Program-made: the position numbers and the translations under genes | Source: Hyperoplus lanceolatus | Taxonomy: Eukaryota > Chordata > Actinopteri > Uranoscopiformes > Ammodytidae | Assembly: GCA_026929865.2 (NCBI GenBank) | Contig: CM049417.1 | Location: forward strand, 14,958,001 to 15,022,000 | Direction of reading: 5' to 3' | Length of the DNA stretch: 64,000 nt | Shown: positions 12,675 to 23,651 of the stretch, piece by piece | Numbering within the stretch: position 1 is the stretch's first letter | Layout: each line of letters starts with the position of its first letter | The notes under the pieces: model-generated | Told to the model about the DNA's origin: nothing | The model's input: only the letters and a program-made list of their open reading frames with translations | Databases searched by the model: none

Positions 12675-12907
12675 TCTGGCCACACCAGAAACAGAGAGCT
12701 GTGTGTCGCCATTTTGCACTAAACACAAGGGTCTTCACTCCTGCCAAGGTGCCTACAAACTGCGGTTTATCTCCAACACGGAAATTATTCTTTCGAGCAA
12801 TCAATGGACTGCAGTGTGTACCCTACACCCTTTTGGGACCCTTTGAGACGGACCAGAAGGGTCCCGAAACTCAGCTTACATTATGCGGCTTACCAAACCA
12901 AGCCGCA
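12675..12907. other. Cluster of three short hairpins
   Basis: Three inverted repeats lie within 233 bp: TCTGG/CCAGA at 12675-12689; TTTTGGGACCCTT at 12831-12843 pairing with AAGGGTCCCGAAA at 12857-12869 (one G:T pair); and a perfect 8-bp stem TGCGGCTT/AAGCCGCA at 12884-12907 with an 8-base loop. The region could be a decayed DNA transposon or a structured RNA, but there is no second copy in the window to support either. Confidence 0.5.
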
Positions 12908-13927
12908 CCACTCAGTGGAAATGAGGGATACTTCCTTTGAATAGATTGAGCGTGTTGTCCCATAATGTCTAAGCTCAGCTAACGGGTTTACTAATTGATC
13001 ATGTGTCACTTAATGGTGTGACCAGTCCATGCAAAGTATTGTATCAGGGCTCAAGCGCTAGATATGACCTGCTCCTTGCCAATGGATAACAAGTGGGAAA
13101 ATGAGTAGCCTAAGTGATTTTAAGATTGTAACTGTTTGCCAGCACCTATAAACAAATACACATGGGATGGTAGGCTGAGAATAATCTTGTTTTACCAACT
13201 GAGTCAGATAGAGTGGAGGGAACAAAACATACATTTATTGTTATGAGGGAAGCGGCCATGCAAAGGTCTGAAGAGGGTGAAGGTGAAACATCAAAAAGAG
13301 AAGAAGCAAGAATAGAAAAGAAAGGATTGGAAAAAATAAAATATTTCAAAAAAGAAAAATCTCTCACACGCTTACTTTTCCATCAATCTGAATGCAAAAC
13401 TAACACATTCACATTGGTACACTATGGCCATATGCCTTGACCATCATAACCTTGATGTGAACAGAACAGAATGGCAGGATCATTGTGCTCCTCTCTGCAT
13501 AGCGGTTGTGAGGCTGCATCTGTGAGTCTACACTTAAGAAACTCAGAAAAGTTTAAAGAAACAAGAACTTTCCTGTCTGTGTCAAAAACTGTTTCAAAGT
13601 AGGCAATGCTGGTGCTGCCCATGTGGTGCACTCACATTTGTATACTATGTGTGTATTTGTTTTTGTGTGTGTGGTATAGTATTTGTCCTTCTGCAATGAG
13701 GAGAGAAAGGCTCCGGGCCTGCCCAGACTTGCACCTCTCCCTAACACATAAACCCATCAACAAGCGACACCAACAACCCTGAGGAAACACTGTCATTTAT
13801 AACAGCTCAAAAAAAAAGTGTGGACACTCTTGATTGGTTGCGAGTTGTGACAATCGCCGTATGAGTTTGTTCCTCGAACTTTAGGCTTGAAATTAGCACA
13901 GGCGCACAAGTGAGCAACATTTTAGCC
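12908..13927. other. Noncoding stretch, no gene seen
   Basis: Short A-rich frames near 13.2-13.4 kb encode Lys/Glu-rich runs with no recognised domain. No mobile element was recognised until the TTAA at 13928. Confidence 0.55.
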
Positions 13928-14149
13928 TTAAAGGAGTAGTTCAACATTTGAAAATGTTTAGCTTTATGCCTCGCTCTCCGGCTCAAGAAAAGACGACAGA
14001 AAACGTTCCTCTTACGTTGAGTATGTTTTTTTTTATTAAAGAAACGGGCAAAGGTTGCTCATCCAGGTTAGCTTAGCTCAAACACTGGTAGTCAAGGGGA
14101 GCAGGCGAGTGAGGCAAAAACAAATGTAAATGTTGAACTATTTCTTTAA
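13928..14149 (+). mobile_element. TTAA-ended MITE, family 3, copy 1
   Basis: The left end TTAAAGGAGTAGTTCAACAT mirrors the right end (ATGTTGAACTATTTCTTTAA), giving a 222-bp element with inverted repeats of about 20 bp. An inverted second copy with the same internal sequence (gctctccggctc..., ...gtttgagctaagctaacctggatgagc on the other strand) lies at 54905-55105. It is nonautonomous; the superfamily is uncertain. Confidence 0.82.
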
Positions 14150-14215
14150 CTACGATGTAACTTCTACTGAAAGTTCAGGTTTAATCATTATTAAGACTTT
14201 ATGCCCTTCTCTCTC

Positions 14216-14509
<294 letters not shown>

Positions 14510-14519
14510 TATAATCGTT

Positions 14520-15230
14520 GTTGTTTCTCCGCTCTGAGTAAGATAGTACTGTATTTTCGAGGACACCCAATGAAATGAATGAATGCATGCCCGGTGGGGC
14601 CTCTGCACTGTTAATTCAGTTATACGGCCGCTCTTGCAAAAGCATCGGGACTTAATTAAAGGTCTCACCTAGAGCAGTGGAGGATCATGTTGCCACTAAA
14701 TCCAGTTTGAGGTAATGCCGCACACTTTATTGTGACGATCGGCGCTTCCCCTGGGGTTCCATTACAGCAAAATCTAATTGAAGGGGAACCATGCAACAAT
14801 GCGGCCACCCCCTCCCTCTCCCCCCCCACCACCACCACATCAGTCCCTTTCCCCTTTTTGTTCTTCATAATCAACATCTCTGCTATTTTATAACTGAGTG
14901 GGATTATCTTGGGAAGTCTGAAGAAACTCTTTTTGTAGAAACCGGAGATGATCAGCAGGCAGAGGTCCAAAAAAATAATTACCTTTACAAAAGAGTGTTA
15001 ATATATTCCATTCATTCTCTGGTCTCTTTGTGAAGGTAATTAATGACCTAAAGCCGTTAAAGGGACTGGAATCTTTATTTTGCCGATCACCCAAACAAGT
15101 CCTGCACGTGTTACTTTTGATTCTTTATTGAGATATCTACTTAGTGATTGACAACCTTTTTGTTGGATAGAAAAGCACTCGTTTCCATGCAGTGTCACAG
15201 GCAACATAATCATGAACGATATAATATGTA
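14520..15230. other. Unique stretch, candidate conserved noncoding element
   Basis: The part at about 14570-14800 is repeat-free and moderately GC-rich, with TTAATTAAA and AATTC-type cores and no sustained open frame. It resembles vertebrate conserved noncoding elements in texture only. The rest is AT-rich up to the Tc1 insertion, including a C-run at about 14821. Confidence 0.4.
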
Positions 15231-15509
15231 CACTCAACAAAAATATAAACACAACACTTTTGTTTTTGCTCCCATTTTTCATGAGATGGACTTAAAGATC
15301 TAAAATTCATTCCAGATACACAATATTACCATTTCTCTCAAACATTGTTCACAAATCTGTCTAAATGTGTGATAGTGAGCACTTCTGCTTTGCTGAGATA
15401 ATAACCTCACAGGTGTGCCACATCAAGATGCTGATCTGACATCATAATTAGTGCACAGGTGTGCCTTAGTCTGTCCACAATAAAAGGCCACCATGAAATG
15501 TGCAGTTTT
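15231..15509 (+). repeat. Left terminal inverted repeat of Tc1 element
   Basis: It matches the reverse complement of 16553-16835 along its whole length with scattered substitutions. About 6 bp present in the right repeat (within ATCCATCCC) are missing here at about 15402. The inner end contains the candidate transposase start ATG. Confidence 0.93.
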
Positions 15510-16536
15510 GTCTCACAGCAAAATGCCACAGATGCCACAAGCATTGAGGGAGCGTGCAATTGGCATGCTGACAGCAGGAATGTCAACCAGATCTGTTGCT
15601 CGTGCATTGAATGTTCATTTCTCCACCATAAGCCGTCTCCAAAGGCGTTTCAGAGAATATGGCAGTACATCCAACCGGCCTCACAACCGCAGACCACGTG
15701 TAACCACACCAGCCCAGGACCTCCACATCCAGCAGGTTCACCTCCAAGATCGTCTGAGACCAGCCACTGAGACAGCTGCTGAAACAATTGGTTTGCATAA
15801 CCAAACAATTTCTGCACAAACTGTCAGAAACCGTCTCAGGGAAGCTCAACTGCATGCTTGTTGTCCTCATTGGGGTCTTGACCTGACTCCAGCTCGTCGC
15901 CGTAACAGACTTGAGTGGGCAAATGCTCACATTCGCTGGCGTCTGGCACGTTGGAGAGGTGTTCTCTTCACGGATGAATATTGGTTTACAGTGTTCAGGG
16001 CAGATGGCAGACAGCGTGTGTGGCGTCGTGTGGGTGAGCGCTTTGCTGATGTCAATCTTGTGGATCGAGTGGCCCATGGTGGTGGTGGGGTTATGGTATG
16101 GGCAGGAATCTGTTATGGACGAAGAACACAGGTGCATTTTATTGATGGCATTTTGAATGCACAGAGATACCGTGATGAGATCCTGAGTCCCATTGTTGTG
16201 CCATACATCCATGAACATCACCTCACGTTTCAGCAAGATAATGCACGGTCCCATGTTGCAAGGATCTGTACACAATTCTTGGAAGCTGAAAATGTCCCAG
16301 TTCTTGCATGGCCAGCATACTCACCGGACATGCCACCCATTGAGCATGTTTGGGATGTGCTTGACCGGCATATACGACAGCGTGCACCACTTCCCACTAA
16401 TATCCAGCAACTTCGCACAGCCATTGAAGAGGAGTGGACCAACATTCCACAGGCCACAATTGACAATCTGATAAACTCTATGCGAAGAAGATGTGTTGCA
16501 CTGCATGAGGCAAATGGTGGTCACACCAGATACTGA
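15493..16536 (+). CDS. Tc1-like transposase, intact (347 aa)
   Basis: This enzyme cuts and pastes its own element at TA sites. Residues about 14-60 form a helix-turn-helix DNA-binding region (STRSVARALNVHFSTISRLQ). Residues 61-70 are a GRPR-like linker (NRPHNRRPRV), and about 75-125 form the second DNA-binding subdomain. The catalytic acids are D161 (FTDEYWF), D249 (QQDNARSH) and E284 (PPIEHVWD); the last two have 34 residues between them, the Tc1 DD34E signature. GGGGVMVWAG at 196-205 is the glycine-rich box. Tc1 proteins usually read TDES and DNARPH, so the Tyr-Trp and Ser here are departures. The ATG at 15493 has a GCCACC context but lies inside the inverted repeat; the Met codons at 15523 or 15532 fit better with relatives starting near MPQ. 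No stop or frameshift is present; activity is untested. Confidence 0.95.
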   Translation: MKCAVLSHSKMPQMPQALRERAIGMLTAGMSTRSVARALNVHFSTISRLQRRFREYGSTSNRPHNRRPRVTTPAQDLHIQQVHLQDRLRPATETAAETIGLHNQTISAQTVRNRLREAQLHACCPHWGLDLTPARRRNRLEWANAHIRWRLARWRGVLFTDEYWFTVFRADGRQRVWRRVGERFADVNLVDRVAHGGGGVMVWAGICYGRRTQVHFIDGILNAQRYRDEILSPIVVPYIHEHHLTFQQDNARSHVARICTQFLEAENVPVLAWPAYSPDMPPIEHVWDVLDRHIRQRAPLPTNIQQLRTAIEEEWTNIPQATIDNLINSMRRRCVALHEANGGHTRY

Positions 16537-16539
16537 CTC

Positions 16540-16545
16540 AATAAA
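16540..16545 (+). promoter_or_regulatory. AATAAA polyadenylation signal of the transposase
   Basis: An AATAAA hexamer lies three bases after the TGA stop and just before the right inverted repeat, the expected place for this compact element. Confidence 0.6.
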
Positions 16546-16552
16546 GCAAAAA

Positions 16553-16835
16553 AATGCACATTTCAGAGTGGCCTTTTATTGTGGACAGTCTAAGGCACAC
16601 CTGTACACTAATCATGATGTCAGATCAGCATCTTGATGTGGCACACCTGTGAGGTGGGATGGATTATCTCAGCAAAGCAGAAGTGCTCACTATCACACAT
16701 TTAGACAGATTTGTGAACAATGTTTGAGAGAAATGGTAATATTGTGTATCTGGAATGAATTTTAGATCTTTCAGTCCATGTCATTAAAAAATGGGAGCAA
16801 AAACAAAAGTGTTGCGTTTATATTTTTGTTGAGTG
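16553..16835 (-). repeat. Right terminal inverted repeat of Tc1 element
   Basis: It is the reverse complement of the left repeat, differing by scattered substitutions and by about 6 bp retained here but absent on the left. The outermost bases (TTGTTGAGTG) match the left end exactly. Confidence 0.93.
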
Positions 16836-17746
16836 GAAGAACAACATTTTTAAACTCCTGTCTGAGGGATTTATTCAGTGAAACTCTGCGACACCCATGT
16901 AAGCATTTCCCTGATGACAGGAGAGAAGGAAAAAAGACCCCAGAGAAGATCAAGGAAAGGTAAAATGATAGTACAGCAACTGGGGCCACTGATCACCGTC
17001 TCACAGTTCATTAACCACGAGTAGAGGGAGACCATCCAACAAGCTGCCAGTCACACAGCACTGCTGTCTCCCGGGGGCCTTCAGTTTAAGAGAAACAAGC
17101 TTTGACTGACTGCCAAGTTCCATTCATTCATTATCTATTGAAATATGTGCTGGAGACAAAAACAATGAACACATAATGTTCTTTTTTTACAAGTTACACT
17201 ACCTTAAAAAATAAAATCACAACATTCAAGGCTAGATGAACCCATAGCAGCCATGGACAAACTGAACTGTGGTCCCTTAATTAGACATCCACACCTCCCT
17301 TTAGCCCTTGTTAACTTGTAATAATTAATTTAAATACTAAATGATTGTGTTAGCCTCTTATGAACCATGTAAGAATAACATCAACAGAATATAACAGTGG
17401 GGGAGAGGTCATCTTCCAGGATAATACATTATGCAGGATCAATTTTAAAAAGCCCCTTATTGGAGTTTAGATTATAAAATCACCACAAATGAAGTTAGTG
17501 TGGTGCCTTTCAAATGAAGATGTGGGGGATAGCTACCCATGTTGTTCAATTTGTAAACCATGCAAAAGAAATCAGCTTAAGTCAGAGCATTAAAATACTG
17601 CTTTAAACAGTTTGAATGATCCTGTTTTAGATAATATTGGAGGATCTAACACTGGAATGAGTCATTCTGCATTAGGATTCTCATCATGTGTTGTTGATAA
17701 GTAAGTATTTGAATGCAGAACTTGGTGTACCTGCATTTACATAATG
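16836..17746. other. Noncoding stretch between Tc1 and next MITE
   Basis: AT-rich unique sequence with no recognised gene or repeat. A short frame crossing from the Tc1 end to about 16963 is interrupted on both sides and has no known domain. Confidence 0.55.
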
Positions 17747-18086
17747 TTAAAGGAGAAGTAAGTGATATGGTCCTTTTAGGCTAACTTCCTGTCAGTGACT
17801 GCAGTTAGCAGTCCCCTCCCTCGTTCTTATGTCAACACCATATGAAGGCGCAACAGTCTTCGTCAGATACCTCGATGCAGGGAAGCGAGTCATCGTTCAC
17901 GGGCACAGAGACCCCGCCTCTTTATAGCGCTCTGTCTCCTGATTGTATAAAAACGAGTAGGATACTCAACATTGGGAGACCTGCGTTACGAACTGTGCAT
18001 ATTGTTTAAGCGATGGCTATATGAATATACAGTGATTTAACATGTTCTGTATGTCAACACAAAAATATCACTTACTCCTCCTTTAA
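17747..18086 (+). mobile_element. TTAA-ended MITE, family 4
   Basis: The left end TTAAAGGAGAAGTAAGTGAT mirrors the right end (ATCACTTACTCCTCCTTTAA), giving a 340-bp element with inverted repeats of about 19-20 bp and TTAA at both ends. The interior is moderately GC-rich and has no open frame. I saw no second copy in the window. Confidence 0.82.
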
Positions 18087-19538
18087 AGCTCTTCCCATAA
18101 CCTTTCGGCATTATGCACTTGTAAACCTCCAACCCATTGCAATGTCCCCAAGGCAGGAGCGCATTTACGTGTTCAGTGCAGGGAAGTAATTTCAATTCAT
18201 CAAGCTTAATATATATTCTTGAAGGGGATTGTATTTGTTCTATATGCAGTAATCACACAACAACATTCCTACCTCGGTCTAAATACCGATTTAAGATTAG
18301 CATTTGTTGCTATTTCACTACTGCAACAAATTGCATCTGATTGGATTGCATCCGTCATAATAAAAAAAAGAAGACTGCAACAACCATGTTTATAAGGAGT
18401 TCTTGAAAGGTTTAGCGGAGGTAAAGAAAAATAGTCCCCTGAGTTCTCCCCTCCTCTTTGACTGTGTGTGCCCGCACCCGCTGTAGCGCTAATCAAAATT
18501 GACAGGTCCTGCTTTTGCAAATCCCTCAACTCAAGCAATGCTTTCTCATCTCCACATAACCTCCATTGTAGAACCCTATCCAGATATACATAAACATTAA
18601 ACTACTGTGCCAGATAGATAGTGGAAGGGAAACGTAATGAGACAAAACACTGGGATCGTAACATCGCTCTCCCTGGAGACTGATGTGAAATTCAAGGCGA
18701 TGAATAACGTCAACCGCCTTCAATTAATTTTGTTCATCTTCTTTGTTCGGATTTGAAACTTAGGCTGATGTGATTTGAAAGGAAACCAAAGGTATGGGGG
18801 GGAAAAAAAGCCAAGCTCTTTCTCTTTGGTAGAGATACGAGATGTTATCCTCTATACTCATATTTTAGCAAGACCTAGCCAGTTTAGGATTTTAAGTCAG
18901 AGAAATGTTAGATCAAACATAAGTCAGCCTACTTTATGTCATTGGTCAAGGGGAGAGCAATGATACAGCAAAATAAATGTTACCATTCATGTAGATTTTA
19001 AACACTATGAACCGTTCAAAAGAGGGCAAGACATTTTCAGTTGTTTATCTTCGGAGCTATCTATTTTTCACAAACTGACTTGTATACGCCTATATGCCCA
19101 GTGTAGAATGCCATGTATTACCACTTGGCTTTATTTTGGCCCTCTGTCCCGAACCATGGTAAACTAATACTAAACACTGCACTTGTGGATGCTGTCGAGG
19201 CCTCACATCAAGAGCCCAGTCACATAACTTGTGGTTATCTCCCCCCAGGCTCGCTCTAGCAGACGCAAGAGAATAAAAACGGTGTGCTGAATAACAATAC
19301 ACCTAGAGTTAATGTTGTGTTCAGTTGGGCTGCGATGCCCCTTGTCTCTCTCCACCTCTCACCTAACACCTAGATGGATGCTGCCTGACACTTTTGCAGA
19401 TCGTGATATGTGATTTTTTTTTAGCCAAGGTTGGATGGAACAGGGGACTAAACTTGGAAACGTTGTCTACTGCCTGCCGTCTGTCACAAAAATAACTAGT
19501 TATTTTTTATCATTTTGTTCCGCAGCCTCAATGATAAC
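18087..19538. other. Noncoding stretch, no gene seen
   Basis: Unique AT-rich sequence. Short frames on both strands lack domains. No RNA gene was recognised. Confidence 0.55.
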
Positions 19539-19546
19539 AAGAAGAA

Positions 19547-19590
<44 letters not shown>

Positions 19591-19622
19591 ACATTTTATT
19601 AGAGCGCCTTTCCAAACACAGT
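19539..19622 (-). repeat. (GAA)n array attached to an inverted LINE/SINE 3' tail
   Basis: About 17 GAA units are followed by ACATTTTATTAGAGCGCCTT. On the minus strand this reads AAGGCGCTCTAATAAAATGT then (TTC)n, which is how fish L2-type LINE and SINE tails end before their A/T-rich repeat. It is therefore probably a short retroposon tail in minus orientation, with the trinucleotide array grown from its end. Confidence 0.6.
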
Positions 19623-19632
19623 TACAAAGTTA

Positions 19633-19879
19633 AGTAACACTTTACAATAAGGATACATTAATTAACTGTTTGCTTAAAAAAAACATCAACTTAGCATTAA
19701 CTAAGCATTAAGCTTAGTAAATGTTTAACTAAGTATTACTTAACTGAGCAGTTTAACTCTTAACTAAGCATTAACTAACCATTACTAACTTAGCATTAAC
19801 AGTTAGTACATGTTTGATAAGCTACGCATTGACAAACTATTAATAGCAGTAATTAATCATTATCTAACAGTTAATTAAA
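19633..19879 (+). mobile_element. Foldback element GTAACACTTTACAATAAG, truncated copy
   Basis: It starts GTAACACTTTACAATAAGG and continues with many TTAACTAAG/CATTAACTAA motifs that can pair with each other. The matching right end seen in the 22.8-23.65 kb copy is missing, so this copy is truncated. There is no coding capacity. Confidence 0.7.
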
Positions 19880-19974
19880 CACAGGGGGAGCACAGTCCAT
19901 GGACAGACAAATAAAGTAAGTGGATTTTTTAGAGTGATTTTAAATGGAGACCAAAGGCCAGAACTCCATTACTC

Positions 19975-19977
<3 letters not shown>

Positions 19978-20060
<83 letters not shown>
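19978..20060 (+). repeat. (CA)n microsatellite
   Basis: About 41 uninterrupted CA units. Confidence 0.98.
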
Positions 20061-20062
<2 letters not shown>

Positions 20063-21570
20063 ATTACATGTTATGGAGAACATTCATTAATTAACAGTTC
20101 TCTTCAGCCAAATCATGTAGTCACTCCACAAAGTTGTAACCATTATTTTTTTTTACTAAGGGAGTCCATCTGTCTCACACAAGATGAGTTCCATTTGGTG
20201 AACTTAGTGGCATAATGCGTGTGTTGGGAAAGGCAGACACACAGACACACAGCAGATGGATACCCCTTCAGTGCATGGCGACATGGTATATCTGGTTGGA
20301 GGGGAATGGGGGGGATAAAACAGTCCAGCATGGCTTGAAGACACACTCACAATCCCTTCTCTGTGGTGGCAGAAGTGAGAAAGTTTGCACTCGATCCCAG
20401 GCGGATACAAGGCCAGGTGGCGAGGAGGACTTGGAGGGAGGTGAGAATAGAATTATGGGGAAAAAAAGATTTTTTGAGTCCTTCGGTGATCTATTATCCT
20501 TCACCCATTTTTGCCAGTCACACTCTAAATTGCAGTATGTTCTACTGTATTATACTGCTGTATCTTGGAGTGCACATATTGGTTGTATCAGGGTGAACCA
20601 ACCCCATTTTGAGTCCAAGTTTCCAAACTGCATTATGCTAAAAGATTGTTGTCCAAGGCAGTTTTTTTTTTTTTACATTGAAAATCAAACTGCTGGGGGA
20701 GTTCAGGCCCCTACGTTGTTTTAAGTTTACCTCTGTAGACTATGCACTTTCAGAAAAAAAATATTTTGATATCATAGTAGCCGTCTTGAATACTGATTAC
20801 TCAACGTCATTGCAAATGAGGGTCACCGCCTCAATGATCTCAAGTATAAATAAAGGTTAAATGAAATGGAAAAACTAACATATTAATATAGATTAAAAAA
20901 AAATGTAAACAATATCTAAATCCACTGTTTATCAAATAAACTTGAAGAAAGAATTGCAGTTTATTTAACAGTTCTGATCAATGTCGCTTGGCCATTGACC
21001 GAATGCATGTGGTATCCTCCTTACATGTCCTTACATAGACTGCATTGCTAAAAGGACAATATAGTCAATGTGTTGTCTAGCATCTGTCTCTCCCCCCCCT
21101 CCCTCCACCCTACACCAACCACCTTGATCAGCAGGACGGAAGAGATTGATCTCCGGATTAAAATCCCCCTAGCTATTGCACCGGCAGCAAAGTGCATTGT
21201 TTCTTAAGACACGGATGTAAAACTGATATATGTTTTAATGCATGACTAAACAGTGCTGGAGGATTTCCCAAATGCGCCCAGGCAGGAATCCAAATGCCCC
21301 CCCCCCCCCCCCCTACCCCCCTACCCCCCATCTCAGCTTTCAAGCAACACACGTTAAAACGGAAATGCAACAATCCGTTTTCCCTGAAAAGTGCTGAGTA
21401 TCCTGAGGTTGTGCTATTGATATATGGCCCACCGGATCGATGGACCTGGCTCCCCAACCTCCGCTTAAATCAAGACAAAAGAAGCAAGTGTTAGATGGTA
21501 ATGTTTTCATATTGACAGGGACTGGGTGTGGAGTGGTGGGGGCCGGAGACATATAGCAATGTATAGATGA
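20061..21570. other. Noncoding stretch with poly-C tract
   Basis: No gene was recognised. A 169-residue frame at 20215-20724 has no domain and overlaps several frames on the other strand, so it is judged spurious. A C run of about 18 with following C-rich sequence lies at about 21296-21330. Confidence 0.55.
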
Positions 21571-21749
21571 TTTTTTTGGCATTTATAAGCATAATTAGAT
21601 AGTACAGAGTTGAAATGGGGAGACAGAGAGAGAGAGGGGAGGATGACCTGCAGTAAAGGTTCATGGGTCGGATTCGAACACGTGACCAATGCAACGAAGG
21701 CGGCAGCCGATATGGTACGCACCCCATCCACTACACCACTGGAGCGCCC
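21571..21749 (-). mobile_element. tRNA-derived SINE, full-length
   Basis: Read on the minus strand it starts GGGCGCTCCAGTGGTGTAGT. It has an A box (TGGTGTAGTGG, about 21730-21740) and a B box (GTTCGAATCC, 21670-21679), the internal RNA polymerase III promoter of tRNA-derived SINEs. The body then reads 'ctgcaggtcatcctcccctctctctctctgtctcc' in pieces and ends in a T/A-rich tail. Related copies are at 29907-30076 and, split, at 36419-36502 plus 38899-38947. Confidence 0.8.
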
Positions 21750-22839
21750 TGACAAATAGCAATTTAGATCAGAAAGGGCGTCCAAATTCTAGTAAGAACA
21801 AAAGGGGGGACAAAACGTCCTTTCTTAGTTGAGACACTCAAGGCAAAACTTTGCGTAAGTATTGGGTTACATACAGTAAACAGGGGAGTATTTCTTAGAT
21901 CATGCTATCATTTAATTTACTACCCCGACACCTGCATAAGGCATACAGTGCATGTTAGACTCCAGAAGGCATTGCGTATGGACGTTGTAAGAGTGGTGAG
22001 AACATGCTCTGCTGGCTCTGCTTATAGTCTGGGGGAAAGAAAATGTAATTTTACATTTGTATGCAGGCGCTGGTAGGGCAGCTCCTGAACATGTAGATAC
22101 CTGTAGTTTTTTTTTTCTTGCTTGCATTTGGCTTCACACAATGCCCCTTGCAAATTTCACCTTTTTTTTGTCTCAGTAACTGAATAATAGTCTCTTTCAA
22201 AGCCGAAACCCTTTATCTATATGCTGGACGGCACCTGACCGAGGTAATGCCATTCATCTGGGCGCTTTGAACATATTAAACGCCTTCTGTCAAGGGTCGT
22301 TTGCATATCTTCTTGGTCTTCCTGGGCGGGATGGTTGTCCGTCGGTAAATGCAGGAATATTAAAATTGTGTGCTGAATGCTTAAAGGAAAGGAAAAAGCA
22401 GGGAGCATTTTTTAGTGACGCTGTGTGAACTTGGCCTCATCAGTCTCTCCCTTGTCCTTTGCACTGGTGGCCCATTAACTGATTCCATGAGGGAGTGAGA
22501 GAAATCAGCGTGCATGCTGGGGCGTCTGTCTGACTGCCCGAGCCCAAACGCTGCTCCCACGGTGGCTCGTATGGCGATGACACCTCATTAGTGCTGCCTT
22601 GTGAACTCACTTTAACTTTTTCTTATTGTCGATAATTGTCCTAGAGTTGTGAAAGGCACTGTACTATTTAGGGAGAAAATCATTCATACCGCAATCTGTG
22701 ATGAAATCTTATCCCCACCAATTAAGTTATATGGTGTATAGAAGGGGGGGTAATGCCACTGTATTTTACAGGCTTCAATTTGAATGTGTGGAGACAGCGA
22801 AGACACTGCACCCCTAGGCAGTAGGCAGGCAGCTATTTT
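21750..22839. other. Unique stretch, candidate conserved noncoding element
   Basis: No gene was recognised. The part at about 22200-22620 is repeat-free and has TAAA/ATTA cores and GC-balanced sequence without a sustained open frame, so it is a weak candidate for a conserved noncoding element. Confidence 0.4.
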
Positions 22840-23651
22840 GGTAACACTTTACAATAAGGGTATATTAATTAACTGTTAGTTAATGCTTACTAAATGCATA
22901 CTACACATTACCTCATCATTAACTAACTGTGAATGTTTAAAGCTGTAATCTTGAACTATTGAGTCACGCTGATGTTTCTAGTGGCCGAACAATGTATTTG
23001 CGGGCACTTCTGGACCAGAGCTTTCCTTCAAAACCGAACAGTAGCTATTGACTGTATGAAGTCAGATTATTGGCAGTTCTTACCTGTGGAATGCTTTCTC
23101 TGTGTGTTCTGATCCATTATTGTGACCCAGAAGTTATGAGAGACTCTGTATCACTACAGCAGTTAGCACTCCACAGTGAGAACACTCGCCCAGACATGCC
23201 TGCTGCGTTTCATTGTACATAGAAAATTGGGAACTAAAGACACGGCAGCACACACAACGTGCAGAAAGACCTTTTTATATCAATTTTGAAAATGTTGGAG
23301 CGTGGTTAATACAAGGTTTGCCCCTCCGATAGTATAACAGGGCAAAGCAGCAAATACAAGAGCTTTCATCAGTGGTTCATAAGCTCAATCACCATTGTTT
23401 GATTTGATAGACAGTAACTTTACAGACAATTCATTTGATGGTAATGCTACGGATGACATATTTAAATCATGCTTAATAAGATAAACTAAGCATTAGCTAA
23501 CTGGTATGCTTTAGTTAATGCTAAACTAAGCATTCGTTAACTTAGTTAATCATAACCAGACATTAACAAACCATTACTAACTAAGCATTAAAAGTTAGTC
23601 ACCAGTAACTAAGCTATTAATTAACAGTGTACACTTATTGTAATGTGTTAC
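22840..23651 (+). mobile_element. Foldback element GTAACACTTTACAATAAG, interrupted
   Basis: The left arm (22840 to about 22935) starts GTAACACTTTACAATAAGG. The right arm (about 23475-23651) ends with the near-exact complement (CTTATTGTAATGTGTTAC). Both arms are rich in TTAACTAAG-type motifs. About 540 bp of unrelated sequence separates them, against the short loop expected, so another element was probably inserted. Confidence 0.75.

Larger units (their letters stand above)
15231..16835 (+). mobile_element. Complete Tc1/mariner transposon (1605 bp)
   Basis: The element begins CACTCAACAAAAATATAAAC and ends with the reverse complement, and the long terminal inverted repeats enclose one intact transposase gene. 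Length, long repeats (about 280 bp) and a DD34E transposase are typical of the IR/DR group of Tc1-like elements in fish. The left flank is TA, the expected target duplication. The right flank is GA, so either one duplication base has mutated or the last base differs. The repeats remain highly alike and the frame is open, which suggests a fairly recent insertion. Confidence 0.96.

Noticed and set aside
15583-16275. 230-residue minus-strand frame across the Tc1 element
   Set aside because: Antisense shadow of the transposase gene.
20215-20724. 169-residue plus-strand open frame
   Set aside because: No recognised domain; overlapped by several equal-quality frames on the other strand; low-complexity parts.
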